9,992 bases of DNA from Desulfobacterales bacterium (GCA_012974315.1 JAAXQI010000066.1:1-9992); one strand, 5' to 3'; numbered from the stretch's first letter, positions 1 to 7,258 are shown. A program made the numbers and translations. Notes: generated from the letters alone by a model not told the origin.

Positions 1-217
1 AGATTGCGGATTGCGGATTTGTGAATCAAAGATCGGCTATCGCACTCTGTTGGGACGACGCAACATAAAGAGAAAACCGGGTATCCGGGTATGGGCATGT
101 AATCATTTTCCGTATACCCTAAACCTTATACCGTATTGTTTAGCACCCTTTGCTTAGAGTCGTTTCACCTCGAGCAACAGGCAGTCAACGCCCAGGAACC
201 AAAACATAAAGGATAGG

Positions 218-343
218 ATGATGAAGGAGATCGTTGAAAAAGACTACCTGCCTGATTTTGTTTCAGGGCTCAACCTGCCTGCTATAAATCAAAAGGTCAA
301 ACGTAAACCAGGTAACGTTTTTGTGTTGCTATCAAACAGCTAA
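218..343 (+). CDS. Possible 41-residue ORF, perhaps the 5' remnant of a small cupin-like gene
   Basis: Two consecutive ATG codons (218 and 221) follow AAAGGA at 208-213, which is a good ribosome-binding spacing for the second ATG. The frame closes with TAA at 341-343. The peptide includes the stretch VEKDYLPDFVSGLNLPAINQ. This vaguely resembles the N-terminus of small single-domain cupins, where a short helix precedes the barrel, but none of the metal-binding histidine motifs of a cupin follow. It could be a 5' fragment whose remainder was lost, a real small protein, or chance. No neighbour supports a function. The resemblance is from memory and is weak. Confidence 0.25.
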   Translation: MMKEIVEKDYLPDFVSGLNLPAINQKVKRKPGNVFVLLSNS

Positions 344-388
344 GGCCGTTCCGTCCAATAAAGAAGATGGGGGAGTGTATGTTAAATA

Positions 389-418
389 TTGACAAAATAT
401 AAAAATCGCGGCAATATA
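389..418 (+). promoter_or_regulatory. Weak sigma-70-like promoter candidate for the exporter gene
   Basis: A perfect -35 hexamer TTGACA lies at 389-394. About 18 bases later is AATATA (413-418), a poor -10. A perfect TATAAT occurs at 437-442 but has no -35 at proper distance. The site lies 60-90 bases before the GTG start at 481. AT-rich DNA makes chance matches likely. Confidence 0.22.
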
Positions 419-480
419 GCTTCTGCCTATGGTAAATATAATAATTATTTATAAAATCTATAACAAAAAGTAATCACACC

Positions 481-1260
481 GTGACAATCTTCAGCATTAT
501 CGGCCTTGCCAGCCTTCTCTCAGGTTTTCTTTCCGGTATGGTGGGAATAGGCGGCGGCATAATCATGGCCCCCATACTGATCTTTCTGCCTGCCTGGATT
601 GGACTCCCGCCTCTTTCAATGAAGGTCGTGGCCGGGTTAACCATTACACAGGGTCTCATCGGCTGCCTGCTTGGCACAATTCATCATAAGAAATTCAATT
701 TTGTGTCAGGACGATTGTTGGCTTATATGGGAATACCTATTTTTTTGATGTCTTTTATTGGTGGGTATCTATCCAATTTGGTCTCCAATGCCCTGCTGCT
801 TATTCTCTTTGCAACATTGGCCCTGGCAGCCGCCATTCTTATCTTTATCTCGGTCAAGGGGGACAGCGAAAATCCGGATGTGCACCAGTTGAAGTTTAAG
901 AGATCCCGTGCTGTTATGGCATCTGCCGGTGTCGGTTTGCTGGGGGGTATGGTGGGCCAGGGCGGTTCATTTATTCTTATTCCGCTTATGACATCCTATG
1001 TGCAGATACCTACCAGGATAGCCATTGGCAGCAATCTGGCGATTGTTACCCTGGCAGCATCTGCAGGTTTTCTGGGAAAGGCCATAAGCGGCCAGATTGA
1101 GTGGTGGTTTACAGTGCCCATTTTAATTTCAACAATTCCGGCAACCTATATTGGCAGCCTGGTGAGTAAACAGGTCAGTTTTGTCTGGCTTAAACGGATA
1201 CTTGCCGTTCTTATAGGCTTTGCAGCTGTAAGAATATGGATTTCCATACTGTGGGCTTAA
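481..1260 (+). CDS. TauE/SafE (TSUP) family membrane anion exporter
   Basis: This 259-residue integral membrane protein belongs to the TauE/SafE family, whose members are thought to move sulfite, sulfoacetate, thiosulfate or other small organic and sulfur anions across the inner membrane. It shows the internal twofold repeat typical of the family. The first copy, with GMVGIGGG at residues 19-26 followed by AP, lies in the first hydrophobic segment. The second copy, GGMVGQGG at 155-162 followed by IP, opens the second half. Hydrophobic segments cover most of the chain, broken by a charged loop near residues 123-142, and the length is normal. The GTG start at 481 is preferred because the next Met (residue 20) lies inside the first conserved helix. 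No strong Shine-Dalgarno is visible before it. The gene converges on the kinase gene with a 35-base gap. The substrate cannot be told from sequence; a sulfur anion is plausible only if the host is a sulfur-metabolising anaerobe. Confidence 0.9.
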   Translation: MTIFSIIGLASLLSGFLSGMVGIGGGIIMAPILIFLPAWIGLPPLSMKVVAGLTITQGLIGCLLGTIHHKKFNFVSGRLLAYMGIPIFLMSFIGGYLSNLVSNALLLILFATLALAAAILIFISVKGDSENPDVHQLKFKRSRAVMASAGVGLLGGMVGQGGSFILIPLMTSYVQIPTRIAIGSNLAIVTLAASAGFLGKAISGQIEWWFTVPILISTIPATYIGSLVSKQVSFVWLKRILAVLIGFAAVRIWISILWA

Positions 1261-1295
1261 CCCGCATTTCTGCTGTTATAAGGCGGTAAGGTTTT

Positions 1296-4031
1296 TCAAG
1301 TCCTGTCCAGCGTTTTTCTGACGATCAAGGCCAACTGTTCCGTATCAAAAGGTTTCATGAAATAATCAGCAATACCGATCTCTTTAATCATGTCATCTGA
1401 GATTTTTGAACTGTAGCCCGTACAGAGAACAATCGAAATGTCTGATCGTATTTTGAGGAGCTCGACAGCCAGTTCCGTGCCGGACATATTCGGCATGGTC
1501 TGGTCGGTTATGACCAGGTCAAAGTTGTCCGGGTTTGTTTTGAAGGCTTCAAATGCTTCCAGACTGTTTGTTTTGGCCGTGACCCGGTAGCCAAGCAACC
1601 CGAGTATTTCAGCTCCAATTTCTACCAACGATTCTTCATCATCGATCAAGAGGATTCTTTCATTGCCCTTATAATGAACAGGGCTTGTTTTATTGACCTG
1701 CTCAGCAGTTTCGTCAATTATCGGGAAATAGAGGCGGAAAGTTGTGCCCTTACCAGGGGTACTCTCAGCCGAGATCATGCCGCTATGGCTTTCGACAATG
1801 CCGTGTACCACTGAAAGCCCCATGCCGGTTCCTTCGCCAAATTTTTTTGTGGTGAAGAATGGATCAAAGATGCGCTCCATAACTTCATTGCTCATTCCTT
1901 TCCCTGTATCTGTGACTGTTAGCATGGCATAGAGGCCGGGCTTTAAATGTTTTTTATACTTGGTGTCTTTTTCGGAAAGTTCTACCTCCTGCAGGGATAC
2001 ATCAAGCAGACCATTTTCGTCCATGGCATAAACCGCATTGGTTGAGAGGTTCATCATGATCTGGTTGAGTTGCGTGGGGTCGGCTTTGATGGTACGGCAC
2101 TCAGGAGAAAAATTCTGCCTGATCTCGATGGTAGAAGGAATCGTGGCGCGCAGCAGTGTGAGTGTTTCAGTAAAGACCATATGGGGTTTTATCGGCACTA
2201 AATCCTGTTTGGCCTTACGGCTGAAGGCAAGGATTTGGCTCACCATTTCTTTGGCCCGGTCCGCGGCCTCCAGGATGCGGTCAATATATACCTTGGCCGG
2301 TCCATCATCTTTAGTGACGTATCTTGCCAGGTCGGCATTGCCGAGGATAACGGTGAGGATGTTGTTGAAATCGTGGGCTATGCCGCCGGCCATGGTGCCG
2401 ATGGCCTCCATTTTATAGACCTGTCTGAGCTGGGCTTCGAGTTTTTCCTTTTCTCTTTCCACCTTTTTGCTGGCCGAGATATCCTTGGTGATGGAGAGGA
2501 TATGCGGTTCTCCATGCAGTTGGATGACACTGGCTGACAACAGGCCAGTCTTTAAGGAGCCATCTTTCATGCGGAATTGTGCCTCCATGTTTTCAAACCC
2601 GCTGCTTTTCTGTAATCCTTCCACCAGGGTCTTACTGTCCTCCAGGTCATCCCAGATATTGATATCTATTGAAGATTTGCCAATGACATCTTCGCGGGAA
2701 TATCCTGTAAGTTCTGCAAAACCCTTATTGATCTCGACATAGGTGCCATCCATTTTATTGATATTTATAGAGTCAGGGCTGGTAAGGAAGGCGATGCGGA
2801 AACGTTCCTCAGACTCGTGCAGGGCCTCTTCATCTCTGACATGTTTGGTGATGTCATGAAGTCTTGCAAACATAACTTTCCTGCCGTGCAGTATGAAAGG
2901 GCCGGCGGCAATATCCACAATCATCTGGGTGCCATCCTTTTTTTTGTGGCGCCTTCTTCGTATCCGGGTGTCACCCTTCATGGCAGAGTTCTTTATGGAG
3001 GATGCTGTTTTTTCAGGCTCCGCACTTATGTCATCTGCTTTAAGCTGCAGGACTTCAGCGCGGCTGTATCCGTAGAGTTTCAGGAAGGCTTCGTTGCAGT
3101 CGATGATTTCTCTGGTTTCAGCATCAAAAATGGAAATGGCATCAATCTCGCTGTTGAAAATCTTGCTGTATTTCTCCTCGCTTTCCTTAAGATCCCTTTC
3201 CACCTTTTTGCTTTCAGAGATATCCTCAAATATGCCAATAACACCTGATACCTCATTGTCTGAATTAAATGAGGGACTGAAATTTGCCCTCATGTCGGTG
3301 AGAAAATCTCCGGTCACAGTGAGATATTCCCCCTCGAATCGGCTTTTTTTGCCTGTCAACACTGTGGCTATGGCATTTCCCATGTCCTTGTTTTTGATAT
3401 TCTTGTATGAAAACCCAATCAGCTTTTCTCTGGGTGCGCCGAAGAGTTTAACAGCCCTGTCATTGCATGTTGTAATAGTGCCGTTCTCATCCGTGCACAT
3501 GATGGCAAGGGGAGAGTGCTCAAAAATGGATTGGAATTTTGTCTGGCTTTCCTGCAGATCTTTCTGCAGCTTCATTTTTTCAGTTATGTCGGTGACCAGG
3601 GAAATGAAGCCGACTACCTTGCCGTCCTGGTCTCGCTTATAGTTCCAGTCTATGCGAACATCAACAAACTCCCCGTCTTTTCTCTTGTCCCGGGAAAACC
3701 ATGGAGTGGGTACGGGCTGTTCCTGCACCAGATTTTGGAAATATTTAACCAGTTGTTCTTTCTCGGCTTTTGTTTCGAAGAAATCAAGTACAGATCTGCC
3801 GACAAGCTCCCCTTTTTCGTAACCGTGGATTCTGTGGTCTCCGGCATTGGAGTACTGAATGGTACCCCTGGAGTCTATTTCCTGGACACCGAAGAGGATT
3901 GAATCGAAAAGAGTTCGATAATCCTCTTTCTCCTTGTTGAGCTGGTCTACTTTTTTCTCAAGCTCAGCTATCCTTTTTTCAAGCTCGGTGATGTTTTTAG
4001 GGGTTTCCATGGTGTTTTCTGTTTTTTGCAA
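1296..4031 (-). CDS. Soluble multi-PAS hybrid sensor histidine kinase with C-terminal receiver
   Basis: This 911-residue signalling protein has no signal peptide or membrane helix, so it should sense in the cytoplasm. A short N-terminal coiled coil (about residues 12-37) leads into four PAS domains at roughly 38-153, 165-275, 288-398 and 408-525. The kinase core follows: an H box with IAHDFNN (phospho-acceptor His553), an N box around residues 661-665, a G1 box DTGKGM (708-713), an F box IFDPFFTTK (721-729) and a G2 box GEGTGMGLS (732-740). A receiver domain fills 791-911, with acidic Asp797/Asp798, acceptor Asp843, Thr871 and Lys893 all present, so both halves look active. The start at 4031 is TTG without a clear Shine-Dalgarno; ATG at 4008-4010 (residue 8) is an equally plausible start. 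No partner response regulator is adjacent, so this is an orphan kinase. The ligand of each PAS is unknown; none shows an obvious haem- or flavin-binding signature to my eye. Confidence 0.93.
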   Translation of the reverse strand: MQKTENTMETPKNITELEKRIAELEKKVDQLNKEKEDYRTLFDSILFGVQEIDSRGTIQYSNAGDHRIHGYEKGELVGRSVLDFFETKAEKEQLVKYFQNLVQEQPVPTPWFSRDKRKDGEFVDVRIDWNYKRDQDGKVVGFISLVTDITEKMKLQKDLQESQTKFQSIFEHSPLAIMCTDENGTITTCNDRAVKLFGAPREKLIGFSYKNIKNKDMGNAIATVLTGKKSRFEGEYLTVTGDFLTDMRANFSPSFNSDNEVSGVIGIFEDISESKKVERDLKESEEKYSKIFNSEIDAISIFDAETREIIDCNEAFLKLYGYSRAEVLQLKADDISAEPEKTASSIKNSAMKGDTRIRRRRHKKKDGTQMIVDIAAGPFILHGRKVMFARLHDITKHVRDEEALHESEERFRIAFLTSPDSININKMDGTYVEINKGFAELTGYSREDVIGKSSIDINIWDDLEDSKTLVEGLQKSSGFENMEAQFRMKDGSLKTGLLSASVIQLHGEPHILSITKDISASKKVEREKEKLEAQLRQVYKMEAIGTMAGGIAHDFNNILTVILGNADLARYVTKDDGPAKVYIDRILEAADRAKEMVSQILAFSRKAKQDLVPIKPHMVFTETLTLLRATIPSTIEIRQNFSPECRTIKADPTQLNQIMMNLSTNAVYAMDENGLLDVSLQEVELSEKDTKYKKHLKPGLYAMLTVTDTGKGMSNEVMERIFDPFFTTKKFGEGTGMGLSVVHGIVESHSGMISAESTPGKGTTFRLYFPIIDETAEQVNKTSPVHYKGNERILLIDDEESLVEIGAEILGLLGYRVTAKTNSLEAFEAFKTNPDNFDLVITDQTMPNMSGTELAVELLKIRSDISIVLCTGYSSKISDDMIKEIGIADYFMKPFDTEQLALIVRKTLDRT
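2455..2485. repeat. Intragenic direct repeat, copy 1 (PAS-linker region of the kinase)
   Basis: This 31-base stretch matches 3196-3226 at 28 of 31 positions. Both lie in frame in the kinase gene and encode the linker after a PAS domain (DISASKKVERE here, DISESKKVERD in the other copy). The near-identity at DNA level in otherwise diverged PAS modules points to intragenic module duplication or gene conversion. Confidence 0.75.
3196..3226. repeat. Intragenic direct repeat, copy 2 (PAS-linker region of the kinase)
   Basis: This is the partner of the repeat at 2455-2485. The only differences are in a four-base block in the middle. It encodes the end of the second PAS domain and the coiled linker that leads into the third PAS. 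Confidence 0.75.
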
Positions 4032-4165
4032 AGTTTGTTTTGAATAGGATTCATTCTTATTTGTTATTTATATCCAAACAGTAAAAGTATACAAAGTCAA
4101 AATCTCGAGGCATATTTTTCCAATTCTGAAGCATTCCTCCGTAAAAGTTGTTTTTCTTTGTATAG

Positions 4166-4640
4166 GTATGCTATTATTTTTTCTGGACTTTTAAGAGAAA
4201 CAAGATATTGAGTGACAAAACAGCACTCTGGGAGGATAGCGTTAAAAAATCTTCAAACAAGCCCGGCCGCATAATAATTTTGGTGTGGCATTAAAAGATC
4301 AGGGCCGCCTGGATGAGGCAGTTCAACACTTTAAGCAAACCATTGGCATAGATCCCCAGTTTGCCGAAGCGTATAATAATCTTGGCAATTCATATATTAA
4401 ACTGGGCAAATCTAAAGAGGCAATAACCCAATATAAAATGGCTCTGAGCATTAGCCCTGATAGCCCATCAGTGCTAGTAAATCTCGGTAATGCGTTAGCC
4501 AAGCGCTGGGAGCTTGAAGAGGCCTTCTGCATTACGGAGAAGCCCTCAGGTTAAAACCTGGCTATGACGAGGCACAGCTTAATTTTCTAAGCACCCAACG
4601 CATGATTGAATCAAGGAACCGGAGAAACAGGGGTTTTTAA
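4166..4640 (+). pseudogene. Decayed C-terminal fragment of a TPR-repeat protein (two -1 frameshifts)
   Basis: The region reads as one TPR protein tail only if the frame is changed twice. Bases 4166-4260 encode a segment containing RNKILSDKTALWEDSVKKSS. A one-base deletion near 4260-4262 then shifts into ARPHNNFGVALKDQGRLDEA. Three 34-residue TPR units follow, starting at about 4270, 4372 and 4474, and a second one-base deletion near 4528-4529 interrupts the third. The shifted frame continues HYGEALRLKPGYDEAQLNFL and ends at TAA 4638-4640. TAG at 4163 closes the frame upstream. The charged lead-in plus LWED and ARPHNN matches the junction between membrane part and TPR tail in large bacterial membrane TPR proteins (O-GlcNAc-transferase-like or TMTC-like), so the N-terminal membrane portion seems lost. 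The uninterrupted piece 4285-4554 (GTG start, 89 residues) might be called as a small TPR protein, but it lacks a Shine-Dalgarno and is very probably not a gene in its own right. Confidence 0.82.
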
Positions 4641-4741
4641 ATGTAGAATGCAGAATTGATAAAATAAGACAGAGTGGCACTAAGGCACAGAGGGTAAAGG
4701 TGAAAAGTAAACAAGTTGGCAGTTGACAGTAAAAAAACAAC

Positions 4742-4825
4742 TGTCATTTCGACCAACGAGTGAAATCTTAAGGTCAAATATTCTCAAACCAACGCATCAG
4801 ATTTCTCACTTCGTTCGAAATGACA
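4742..4825. repeat. MITE/REP-like imperfect inverted repeat
   Basis: The left arm 4742-4768 begins TGTCATTTCGA and ends GAAATCT. The right arm 4799-4825 is its near reverse complement, beginning AGATTTC and ending TCGAAATGACA. The arms are 27 bases each with about 30 bases between. Short elements with a TGTCATTTCGA...GAAATCT motif recur between genes in many bacteria, so this is probably a non-autonomous mobile or REP-like element. No transposase is nearby. Confidence 0.65.
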
Positions 4826-4915
4826 CTAAAACAGATAGTGATTTTTTAAAGGTCATAAACATTAAACTTAAATTTTAAACTAAATACTGATTACTGAACG
4901 CTGACCGCTAAAACT

Positions 4916-4989
4916 AACTTTAGGCACTTTTAACTTTAGTTCACTTTAGGCACTTGAAACTTTAGCTCACTCGTAACTTTAAGCACTTC
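4916..4989. repeat. Degenerate tandem repeat, about five units of AACTTTAGGCACTT type
   Basis: Five related units of about 13-17 bases run head to tail: about 4916-4931, 4932-4944, 4945-4957, 4958-4974 and 4975-4989. They share the core ACTTTAG followed by CACT or TCACT. They sit directly upstream of the lyase gene, ending 17 bases before its ATG, so they probably lie in its promoter or 5' leader. Unit length is irregular. This could be a decayed minisatellite or a set of binding sites. Confidence 0.6.
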
Positions 4990-4994
4990 ATTAC

Positions 4995-4999
4995 AAGGA
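4995..4999 (+). promoter_or_regulatory. Ribosome-binding site of the intact lyase
   Basis: AAGGA lies seven bases before ATG 5007. It is one of the clearest Shine-Dalgarno sequences in the window and fixes the start of the lyase. Confidence 0.8.
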
Positions 5000-5006
5000 C
5001 ATAGCC

Positions 5007-6383
5007 ATGCCAGCACATCCAATTGATTTCCAGATTCAGGTCGGTGTTTATTCCACTTCCGAGCTCACAAACATTTTTGACGAAAAAACACGAATTGCCC
5101 GCTGGCTGCAAATCGAGGCGACTCTTGCCGAAGTACAGGGAGAACTGGGCATTATCCCCAAGGCGGCGGCAGATGAAATAGTTAAAAAAGCCTGCATTGA
5201 AAATCTTGACCTTTCTGAAGTGGCCCGGGAATACGAACAGAGCAGAAACTCCCTCATCCCGGTTATCAAAGCCTTGAAGGGAATTTGTAACGAGGGATAT
5301 TGCGAATATCTCCATTATGGTATCACGACCCAGGACGTTCTTGACACCGCCCAGATACTGGAACAGAAAGACGCGCTGGCTGTAATTTACAGGGATATAA
5401 AAAAGCTTGAAAAACTGCTGATCAACATGGCGCGGCATCATCGTGATACTCCAATGATCGGCAGAACCCATGGCCAGCAGGCACTGCCCATGACTTTCGG
5501 CCTCAAAGTCTCCATCTGGATTGCAGAGATAAGGCGCCACATTGAAAGGCTCATATCCCTTGGGCCACGGCTTTTCACCATACAATTAAGTGGTGCGGTG
5601 GGAACCATGGCCGCCCTCGGTCCCCAGGCACTTACAGTTGCTACCCTGTGCGCTGAAAAACTTGGCCTTTCAAGTGGAGTACCGAACTGGCACACATCAC
5701 GGGATACAATTGCTGAAGCAGCCTCTATATACGGCATCCTCTGTTCAACCTTTGAAAAGATAGCTTCGGAAATAATACAGCTTTCTAAGACGGAGATCGG
5801 GGAACTGAGTGAAAGTGCACCGGATAAGGCCCAAAGCAGCAGCACCATGCCCCATAAGAAAAATCCTGTTATCAGCCAGCGCATTGCTGTCCTTTCCCGA
5901 CACGCACGGGCCCTGGTCCCTGTGGTTACGGACTCCATGATCCATGAACACGAAAGAGATGCCAGGGCATTATGGTCCGAATGGCTGGCCATGCCTCAAA
6001 TCGCAATTTATACCGGGACTGGTCTCCATTACCTTATCTCTGTTCTTGAAAATCTTGAAATCAGCCCGGAGCGCATGCTTAAAAATCTTTACAGTCAAAA
6101 AGACCTTGTTGTTTCCGAATGGCTTTTGTTCAGGCTGGCAAAAAAGATTGGCAAAACCCATGCCCAGGAAAAACTGCAGGCTCTGATTAAACTGGTTGGA
6201 GGCGGGGGTAAAATTTTCAAGGATATTCTGCTTCAAGACCAAGACATTGGTCCATATATTGCACAAGAAGATCTTGAGTATCTTGAGAAACCGGAACGGT
6301 ACTGCGGATTGGCAGCAGAAATCGTCGATGACACCCTTTCAGAGGTAGAGGCGAAGCAGCAGCAAGATCCCGAGGTTTTATAA
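5007..6383 (+). CDS. Fumarase/aspartase-superfamily lyase, PcaB-like (adenylosuccinate lyase family)
   Basis: This 458-residue soluble, probably tetrameric enzyme belongs to the superfamily that splits or forms C-N or C-C bonds next to a carboxylate through a carbanion. The three conserved regions are intact: HYGITTQD (103-110), GRTHGQQALP (152-161) with His155, and the signature loop SSSTMPHKKNP (277-287) carrying the likely catalytic serine. EHERD (314-318) and a C-terminal helical domain of the ADSL_C type are also present. GAVGTMAALG, WHTSRD and EHERDARALWSEW resemble 3-carboxy-cis,cis-muconate cycloisomerase (PcaB) more than classical PurB. An automated label might be either adenylosuccinate lyase or PcaB. 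No purine or aromatic-degradation gene is adjacent, so the substrate is open. The start is set by AAGGA at 4995-4999. A broken paralogue begins two bases after its stop, so the two once formed an operon. Confidence 0.9.
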   Translation: MPAHPIDFQIQVGVYSTSELTNIFDEKTRIARWLQIEATLAEVQGELGIIPKAAADEIVKKACIENLDLSEVAREYEQSRNSLIPVIKALKGICNEGYCEYLHYGITTQDVLDTAQILEQKDALAVIYRDIKKLEKLLINMARHHRDTPMIGRTHGQQALPMTFGLKVSIWIAEIRRHIERLISLGPRLFTIQLSGAVGTMAALGPQALTVATLCAEKLGLSSGVPNWHTSRDTIAEAASIYGILCSTFEKIASEIIQLSKTEIGELSESAPDKAQSSSTMPHKKNPVISQRIAVLSRHARALVPVVTDSMIHEHERDARALWSEWLAMPQIAIYTGTGLHYLISVLENLEISPERMLKNLYSQKDLVVSEWLLFRLAKKIGKTHAQEKLQALIKLVGGGGKIFKDILLQDQDIGPYIAQEDLEYLEKPERYCGLAAEIVDDTLSEVEAKQQQDPEVL

Positions 6384-6385
6384 AT

Positions 6386-7098
6386 ATGGATTGCAATTCC
6401 TTACGTAGCCACATAATTGATTCGAGATTCTACAGGACAGGTTACAGCACTGAAGAGGCCCGTTTGATTTTCTGTGATCGCCGTCGACTCCAGCGTTGGC
6501 TGGATGTAGAAGTTGCCCTGGCTACAAGCCAGGCAAACCTTGGATTAATCCCTCTTTCTGCTGCTGAAGAACTGGTGTAGACAGCTGATCTGCACCAGCT
6601 CAACTTAAAGGAGATCAGTCATTCTATCCAGAGTACAAACCATTCATTGATACCCCTCCTTTCTGCCTGGCAAAATGCAACCACATCTCAATCTGCAGCC
6701 TATATCCATTATGGTGCCACAACACAGGACATTCAAGACACAGCACAATCACTTGAAATTAAGGAGGTTCTTTCAATTGTTGAACGGGATCTCTGCTTGG
6801 TTACCAAGGAGCTGATAGGTTTGACCAGACGAACCCGCAATCTTATCATTGTGGGAAGAACCCATGGCCAGCACGCCCTGCCCACTACCCTGGGCCCAAA
6901 ATTGCAGTCTGGCTTGATGAAATGCTGCGAAATGGAGAAAGGCTCCAGGAGTGCAGAAAACGGGTCCTGGTAAGTCAACTTTTTGGTGGAGTTGGTACCA
7001 TGGCAGCTTTTAGTGGCCAGGGCATGGAATTGCTGGCAGAATTTTCAAAAAGAATGAATCTCCCCGCAGCAAGCTACGGGGAGATTCATTTTAGTTAA
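6386..7098 (+). pseudogene. Broken second PcaB/PurB-like lyase (amber stop, -1 frameshift, 3' truncation)
   Basis: The start ATG 6386 is two bases after the previous stop, with a weak GAGG at 6372-6375. The translation aligns along its length with the intact lyase: YSTEEARLIF, IHYGATTQDIQDTAQ and GRTHGQHALPTT match its conserved regions but are well diverged, so this is an old paralogue rather than a recent copy. Three lesions are visible. TAG at 6578-6580 interrupts the frame, with homology continuing in the same frame. A single-base deletion in the C-run at about 6895-6897 shifts the frame, after which KIAVWLDEMLRNGERL and GGVGTMAAFSGQGMELLAEF continue in the new frame. Homology ends near 7065, at the left arm of a palindrome, and the frame stops at TAA 7096-7098. 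The C-terminal half, including the SSxMPxKxNP catalytic loop, is missing, so it cannot be active. Confidence 0.88.
7053..7090. repeat. Perfect 14-bp-arm palindrome at the lyase breakpoint
   Basis: AATGAATCTCCCCG (7053-7066) and its exact reverse complement CGGGGAGATTCATT (7077-7090) flank a ten-base centre whose AGC/GCT also pair, so the 38 bases are almost fully palindromic. It could fold into a very stable hairpin. No long T-run follows, so it is not a classical intrinsic terminator. It sits exactly where homology of the broken lyase ends, which suggests a mobile REP-like element or a deletion junction. Confidence 0.85.
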
Positions 7099-7258
7099 TT
7101 GCAAGGCAACCTGAATTAAGAAAACATACTCTATTATTGCAAATCTGTAATTTCCCCGCCTAAAAGAATCAAACAAAATCCATACCACTTTATATAAACA
7201 TTCCTATCCATCTTCCTTATTTAATGCAACGCAATAAGAAATTGACAGGAAATAAACA

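Larger units (their letters stand above)
1..480. other. Left intergenic region, no confident gene
   Basis: No long reading frame with family resemblance is visible on either strand. The first 20 bases contain the heptamer ATTGCGG twice in tandem. A possible short ORF lies at 218-343 (listed separately). The last 100 bases before the exporter gene are very AT-rich, as expected of a promoter region. I see no tRNA, riboswitch or terminator that I can support. Confidence 0.6.
4641..5006. other. Repeat-rich intergenic region upstream of the intact lyase
   Basis: This AT-rich stretch has no gene. It contains a small inverted repeat (TGACAGT at 4724-4730 with ACTGTCA at 4740-4746), a MITE/REP-like inverted repeat (4742-4825) and a degenerate tandem repeat (4916-4989). 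The lyase ribosome-binding site follows. It looks like the junk-like, repeat-collecting spacers often seen in Desulfobacterota, which is an impression rather than a measured match. Confidence 0.6.

Noticed and set aside
1261..1295. Bidirectional terminator between exporter and kinase
   Set aside because: No convincing stem-loop with a T-run could be drawn in the 35-base gap.
4067..4100. Promoter for the kinase gene (TTGACT and TATAAA on the minus strand)
   Set aside because: The spacing of 22 bases between the two hexamers is too long for a sigma-70 promoter.
4285..4554. A free-standing 89-residue TPR protein
   Set aside because: There is no ribosome-binding site. Both ends run into frameshifts beyond which TPR-protein homology continues in another frame, so it is a fragment of a pseudogene.
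4916..4989. CRISPR array
   Set aside because: The units are short, irregular and contiguous without spacers of uniform length, and there are no cas genes.
4962..5585. A 207-residue minus-strand frame opposite the lyase
   Set aside because: It lies antisense to a well-conserved enzyme and shows no family motif. The same holds for the other long frames opposite the kinase, the lyase and the protease.
6578..6580. In-frame TAG in the second lyase as a possible pyrrolysine codon
   Set aside because: Homology continues past it in frame, but the gene also has a later frameshift and lacks its catalytic half. The aligned residue in the intact lyase is an ordinary lysine. The protease gene also uses TAG as a normal stop.
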